From an uncultured Oscillospiraceae bacterium (GTDB taxonomy: Bacteria > Bacillota > Clostridia > Oscillospirales > Oscillospiraceae), in assembly GCA_934565775.1 (NCBI GenBank), contig CAKTIN010000103.1, positions 1-5,767 of the forward strand: a stretch of DNA of 5,767 nucleotides, given 5' to 3'. This document shows positions 5,392-5,767 of the stretch, in pieces. Each line of letters begins with the position of its first letter. The stretch's first letter is position 1. The position numbers were made by a program, and so were the translations under genes. The notes below the pieces were generated by a model. It ran no database searches and was not told where the DNA came from. It saw only the letters and a program-made list of their open reading frames with translations.

Positions 5392-5767
5392 TTGCCAAAT
5401 CCACTATTTTTCGCGCTTTCTCCCGGGGAGCAATGGGAGCGGACGCGCCCCTGGAGCCCGGCCTGGATGGCCTGTCAGCTTGCCCTGAGCGGACCGGGGC
5501 TCAGCGGCCTGCCCGGGGAATTTCCCCCGGGGGGACTGCTGGTCCTCACCGACCAGAACCCGCCTCTGGGGCACGATCCACGGCGGATCGGCGCGGAGCT
5601 GGAGCAGGTGCTGGAGGCAGGTGCCTGGGCCGGGGTGCTGCTGGATTTTGAGCGGGCGGCGACCGGCTTGTCCCGGGAGATCTGCGCGGCGGCTCTGGAG
5701 GCTGCCGGCCGGAGCAACTGCTTCTGCGCCATGCCGGAGACCTATGGGCTCCCGCTGCCCCGGGCGG
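5392..5767 (+). CDS. uncharacterised protein, N-terminal part, truncated by window edge
   Basis: An open frame runs from TTG 5392 to the end of the window (about 125 residues) without a stop. Its codons are strongly GC-ending like the other genes here (CTG, GAG, GCG, CGG). I do not recognise the product. It begins MPNPLFFALSPGEQWER if TTG is used, continues through RPWSPAW, then has a hydrophobic strand followed by LTDQNPPLGHDP, an amphipathic helix, and a second strand GVLLDFER ending in acidic residues. The strand-helix alternation and the VLLDFE pattern recall TIM-barrel glycosidases of the GH18 kind, but this is only a resemblance. No signal peptide is obvious. The start is uncertain: TTG 5392 has only a weak GGTG 7 nt upstream, while the in-frame ATG 5467 has GGAG at 10 nt but would drop a protein-like segment. 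It is divergent from yqeG. Confidence 0.6.
   Translation, partial: MPNPLFFALSPGEQWERTRPWSPAWMACQLALSGPGLSGLPGEFPPGGLLVLTDQNPPLGHDPRRIGAELEQVLEAGAWAGVLLDFERAATGLSREICAAALEAAGRSNCFCAMPETYGLPLPRA

Noticed and set aside
5475..5732. Leftward open frame opposite the divergent right-edge gene
   Set aside because: It is rich in Ser, Pro, Arg and Ala as expected of a shadow frame, with no ribosome binding site. The rightward frame has better codon use and protein-like structure.

Overview
The window looks like a chromosomal housekeeping segment from a GC-rich member of the Firmicutes/Clostridia, most likely Oscillospiraceae-like. This rests on four observations: strong GGAGG-type ribosome binding sites throughout, sigma-A-type promoters with near-consensus boxes, the order lon then ysxC (as in Bacillus subtilis), and a cluster of a YqeG-type HAD phosphatase, an M24 Xaa-Pro peptidase, EF-P and an acidic zinc-ribbon protein of a clostridial type. 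No phage, insertion sequence, CRISPR array, tRNA or rRNA is visible.

Layout. On the left, reading rightward, are the C-terminal two-domain part of Lon protease (its 5' end lies outside the window) and, 7 nt later, the complete ribosome-assembly GTPase YsxC/EngB. A perfect 11-bp GC-rich hairpin ends this unit and also works from the other side. Reading leftward are three further units. (1) A single-gene unit for an unrecognised 155-residue membrane-anchored protein (1884-2351), with its own promoter, lies between two terminators. (2) A leftward cluster runs yqeG - pepP - efp - acidic zinc-ribbon protein. It has one excellent promoter in front of yqeG (5363-5391), a second in front of efp (3705-3733), and a 13-bp-stem terminator after the last gene (2451-2485). 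(3) At the far right a divergent rightward gene begins and runs off the window. It is not recognised, and its likely TTG start touches the -35 box of the yqeG promoter.

How the genes fit together. Lon degrades misfolded and regulatory proteins, and YsxC helps to mature the large ribosomal subunit. On the other strand, EF-P rescues ribosomes stalled on proline-rich stretches and the M24 peptidase removes N-terminal residues in front of proline, so translation and proline-peptide handling share a transcript or at least a neighbourhood. The YqeG-like phosphatase and the acidic zinc-ribbon protein have no role that can be read from the sequence.

I see no convincing new multi-gene system. The parts most worth a second look are the truncated divergent gene at the right edge, the isolated membrane-anchored protein, and the extremely acidic coiled-coil/zinc-ribbon protein with its GAN-codon tract.
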